64,000 bases of DNA from Methanoregula boonei 6A8 (GTDB lineage: Archaea > Halobacteriota > Methanomicrobia > Methanomicrobiales > Methanospirillaceae). Positions 61,670 to 64,000 of this stretch are shown one piece after another (position 1 is the first letter of the stretch; each line of letters begins with the position of its first letter). The stretch is taken from NCBI RefSeq assembly GCF_000017625.1, contig NC_009712.1, positions 2,294,001 to 2,358,000 on the forward strand. The letters are read 5' to 3'. The notes under the pieces are model-generated. The model was not told the origin of the DNA, made no database searches, and worked only from the letters and a program-made list of their open reading frames with translations. A program made the position numbers and the translations under genes.

Positions 61670-62560
61670 TTATTCGCCGATTGCAACCAGCATCTCTTCC
61701 AGCGACGGGTACCGGGACTCGATCCGTTCCACCCGACCCCCGGCTGCTGCGATCGCAGCCGAGCAGGCATTGAGTTCTGTCATGTCCCCGGCCTCGCAGG
61801 CAAGTCCCCGCTCATCAAGGTGGTAGGGAATCGTGTGGTGATCGAGCCGGGACGGATCGGGATGGGCAAACCAGATCGTGTACGTGATCGAGCCGAACTG
61901 TTCGCGCAGCTCGTCCATTGTCCCGAGCGCCATCACCTTCCCGCGCCGGAGGATCATCACCCTGTCGCAGATCTCCTCTACCTGGTACAGGTTGTGGGCC
62001 GAGAGCACGATGGTCCGGCCCTCACCCTTGAGCTTTTTCAGGTACCCGGAGATAAACCGGGAGGTCATGGGATCAAGGCCGCTTGCCGGTTCGTCATACA
62101 CGAGAAACTTCGGATTGTGAATAAGGGAGCGGGCAATTGCCACCTTGCGCTTCATACCCTTGCTCATCTCGCCCAGTTTCTTCCCACCGGTCTCAAGTGA
62201 CAGGGCCGCAAAGAGCCGGCGGGTGCGGAGCACAATCTCCTCTTTTTCTATCCCGTAGATTTCGCCGAAGAACGAGAGGTAGTCTTCCGCGGTCATGGTC
62301 TCATAGAGCCGGGACTCCTCGGGCAGGTAGCCCAGCGTCTCCTTGAGCGCTACCGGGTCATGTACCACATCGATCCCGTTGACCACGAGGCTTCCGGATG
62401 TGGGGGCAACAAGGCCGGAAACAATTTTCAGAAGCGTGGTCTTACCAGCCCCGTTGTGCCCCACGATCCCGAAGATGCCGGCGCCGGGAAAAGAGAAACT
62501 CACATCGTCAAGTGCGGTAAAGCCATCGTAGCGCTTGATAAGGTGGTCCGCGGCAATCAC
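61670..62560 (-). CDS. ABC transporter ATP-binding protein (ABC-2 type)
   Basis: 296 residues with a GTG start at 62560 (GGAG eight bases upstream); the longer open frame to 63079 is not gene-like. Walker A GHNGAGKTT, signature MSKGMKRK, Walker B FLVYDEPASGLD and switch His in LSAHNLYQV. Divergent from the permease that follows at 62714, so the two promoters share a 153-base spacer; a functional pair is likely but not proven. Confidence 0.85.
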   Translation of the reverse strand: MIAADHLIKRYDGFTALDDVSFSFPGAGIFGIVGHNGAGKTTLLKIVSGLVAPTSGSLVVNGIDVVHDPVALKETLGYLPEESRLYETMTAEDYLSFFGEIYGIEKEEIVLRTRRLFAALSLETGGKKLGEMSKGMKRKVAIARSLIHNPKFLVYDEPASGLDPMTSRFISGYLKKLKGEGRTIVLSAHNLYQVEEICDRVMILRRGKVMALGTMDELREQFGSITYTIWFAHPDPSRLDHHTIPYHLDERGLACEAGDMTELNACSAAIAAAGGRVERIESRYPSLEEMLVAIGE

Positions 62561-62713
62561 GGCAGGTACTCCGGGGGGCTTTGATGTACTGTGGAGGGAA
62601 CGGGAACATATACATTGGGATGGGTGCAGGCCAAAAAACACCGGAGTGTCATCAACGATCAGTATTTGAGCCCTGTTCCCACACCTATTGGCTATCGATA
62701 TACGGGGCCGGCC

Positions 62714-64000
62714 ATGAGTGCAGCGCGGGACATTGCGATCATCGCACGCTGGGAAGTAAAAAAGACCTTCTCGGTCATGTCCCGCAATGTCCTGCCGGTC
62801 GCGATTGTCCTTTTTGTGCTCCTTGTTTTTGTAACCGGCTTTGCCGCAGAGAGCGGGCTCCACATCCAGGACGGGATGTACCGGATCGGCGTGGATGATC
62901 CGAAAGTCGCCGCACTCTTTACCTCCGATACCCGGTTTACGGTATACCAGGATACCGACGCCGATCTTATCCGGGACCGGGGAACCTACGACATTGTCAT
63001 AGTCCGGGGAGGGGTCTTTGCAAGCGCCACACAGAAAGGCCAGTCGGCCGAGAACGCCCTTGCACGGGACTATGCGCAATACAAGAACAGCGTGTACGCC
63101 GGTGAAAGCGATCTTTTTGCCGCGTACCCGCTCTGGATCGATACCGAATCGGTGGAAAGCGAGATCAACTTCTCTACACCCCAGAACGGACAGTACATAC
63201 CGGTGCCTCCCGGGCCGGGTGCACCGGTGCCGCAGGGCCCGGTCGAGAACATCCCCACGCCCTCACCCACGCTCGGCATTACGCAGGACGAGCTCCGGCA
63301 GCAGATTGCTATATCCTCGCAGGAGAACTCGCCGGTATCGCGGTACACGGATGTGCTCTCCCCGAACAGTGCTGCCATGGGATCGTTTGTCACCCCCGAC
63401 CAGCTCTCTCCCCCGCTGCCTTTTGACTCGATCATCCTTGTCTTTGTCTTCATCTTCCCGCTGTACTTTTCTTCGCAGTTTTTCATGATGAGCATCATGA
63501 ACGAGAGAATAGAGCGCCAGGGCGAGCCCCTCCTCTCCATGCCGGTGAAGACTTCTTCGATCATTCTCGGAAAGATGCTCCCGTACTTCCTTGCGATGCT
63601 TGCGATCTGCACCGTGATCACGCTCTACATCCATGCTTCGCTGCTTGTCCTCCTCCCGCTCATTCCCATCATCGTCTTCTTTCTCGCAAACGCTCTCATC
63701 ATCGGGATGCTGGCCCGGAGTTTCCGGGAGCTCTCGTTTGTCTCCATCTTCTTTTCCACAGTCGCGACCTCGTACCTGTTCTTTCCCTCCATCTTTGCAA
63801 ACGTCCACGTAATCAGCCTGGTCTCCCCACTCACGCTGATTGTGCTCACCGTCCAGGGGACCGCGTGGACAGTAGCAGACTATGTCTATGCCACGTCCCT
63901 TTTCTGGCTGACCGCTGCCGTGCTCTTTGCGATTGCAGCCAAAAACTTCAATGAAGAGCGGCTTTTTTCCGAGAAAAAATTCCTGCCCCGGATCCGTGAG
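62714..64000 (+). CDS. ABC-2 type permease (partial, runs past the window)
   Basis: At least 429 residues, open to the last base. An N-terminal membrane helix (about 25-45) is followed by an external domain of about 200 residues including the Pro-rich linker VPPGPGAPVPQGP, then a run of membrane helices from about 235 (SIILVFVFIFPLYFSSQFFM). This is the Na+-efflux/antibiotic-type ABC-2 permease layout (YhaP/NatB-like). ATG in GCCATGAG with weak ribosome site. Its ATPase is probably the divergent gene at 61670-62560. Confidence 0.85.
   Translation, partial: MSAARDIAIIARWEVKKTFSVMSRNVLPVAIVLFVLLVFVTGFAAESGLHIQDGMYRIGVDDPKVAALFTSDTRFTVYQDTDADLIRDRGTYDIVIVRGGVFASATQKGQSAENALARDYAQYKNSVYAGESDLFAAYPLWIDTESVESEINFSTPQNGQYIPVPPGPGAPVPQGPVENIPTPSPTLGITQDELRQQIAISSQENSPVSRYTDVLSPNSAAMGSFVTPDQLSPPLPFDSIILVFVFIFPLYFSSQFFMMSIMNERIERQGEPLLSMPVKTSSIILGKMLPYFLAMLAICTVITLYIHASLLVLLPLIPIIVFFLANALIIGMLARSFRELSFVSIFFSTVATSYLFFPSIFANVHVISLVSPLTLIVLTVQGTAWTVADYVYATSLFWLTAAVLFAIAAKNFNEERLFSEKKFLPRIRE

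Noticed and set aside
62561-63079. Long N-terminal extension of the ABC ATPase at 61670
   Set aside because: The extension overlaps the permease gene on the other strand and lacks gene-like sequence; the GTG at 62560 has a Shine-Dalgarno.

Overview
This window is chromosomal DNA from a hydrogenotrophic methanogen. The archaeal evidence is a set of eukaryote-like ribosomal proteins (L18e, eS1/S3ae, P0/L10, L12), Rpo3 with two ferredoxin-type clusters, Spt5, KEOPS Pcc1, a DtdA-type D-aminoacyl-tRNA deacylase and MptE of tetrahydromethanopterin synthesis. The GC-rich codon use and the gene set (hcp with an HxlR regulator, HypF, rubrerythrin, Isf flavoproteins, DUF169 proteins, many CBS proteins) suggest Methanomicrobiales, most likely a Methanoregula-like organism. 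The genus is inferred and was not tested. No rRNA, CRISPR array, insertion sequence or prophage was found.

Layout. 1-2.6 kb: the rps13-rps4-rps11-rpoD-rpl18e operon on the minus strand, behind tRNA-Ser(GCU). 2.6-4.6 kb: a long non-coding stretch with repeat element A, then an isochorismatase-like hydrolase and a TSUP permease. 4.6-9.4 kb: four CBS-domain genes on the minus strand with a broken small gene between two of them, divergent from a GTPase/Zn-ribbon pair. 9.5-13.1 kb: a HEPN-like protein, then rps15-recJ-pcc1-rps3ae behind a strikingly structured leader. 13.1-15.2 kb: an apparent apgM relic, a bactofilin-like protein and a methyltransferase. 15.2-17.2 kb: HxlR regulator and hybrid cluster protein. 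17.3-23 kb: a three-gene operon of two HTH proteins and a DExH helicase, divergent from hypF. 23-27 kb: a coiled-coil protein, a radical SAM protein and the rpl11-rpl1-rplP0-rpl12 operon. 27-28.9 kb: non-coding DNA with repeat element B, and a membrane protein. 28.9-36.3 kb: acetyltransferase, ABC-2 exporter, 14-TM MFS pump, methyltransferase and an isf-DUF169-DUF169 operon. 36.4-40.4 kb: a lipoprotein and the dtdA-ftsZ-secE-spt5 operon. 40.4-52 kb: a REC-PAS protein, IleRS, Thg1, PRC-barrel, site-2 protease with CBS domains, a radical SAM/HhH protein with mptE, and an RCK-DHH protein. 52-64 kb: tRNA-Lys(CUU), rubrerythrin, a heterodimeric ABC exporter, a second Isf, methyltransferase, transglutaminase, an AN1-CAP surface protein, nitroreductase, a MazF-like protein and an ABC-2 exporter running off the end.

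The genes divide into translation and transcription housekeeping; oxidative or nitrosative stress and redox functions (Hcp, rubrerythrin, Isf, nitroreductase); adenylate or nucleotide sensing (CBS proteins, S2P-CBS, RCK-DHH); and export. The most notable non-coding signals are a possible four-helix junction in front of rps15, a stem-loop abutting the rpl1 Shine-Dalgarno, and two diverged copies of a three-box repeat built on ATGTGACCCCC.
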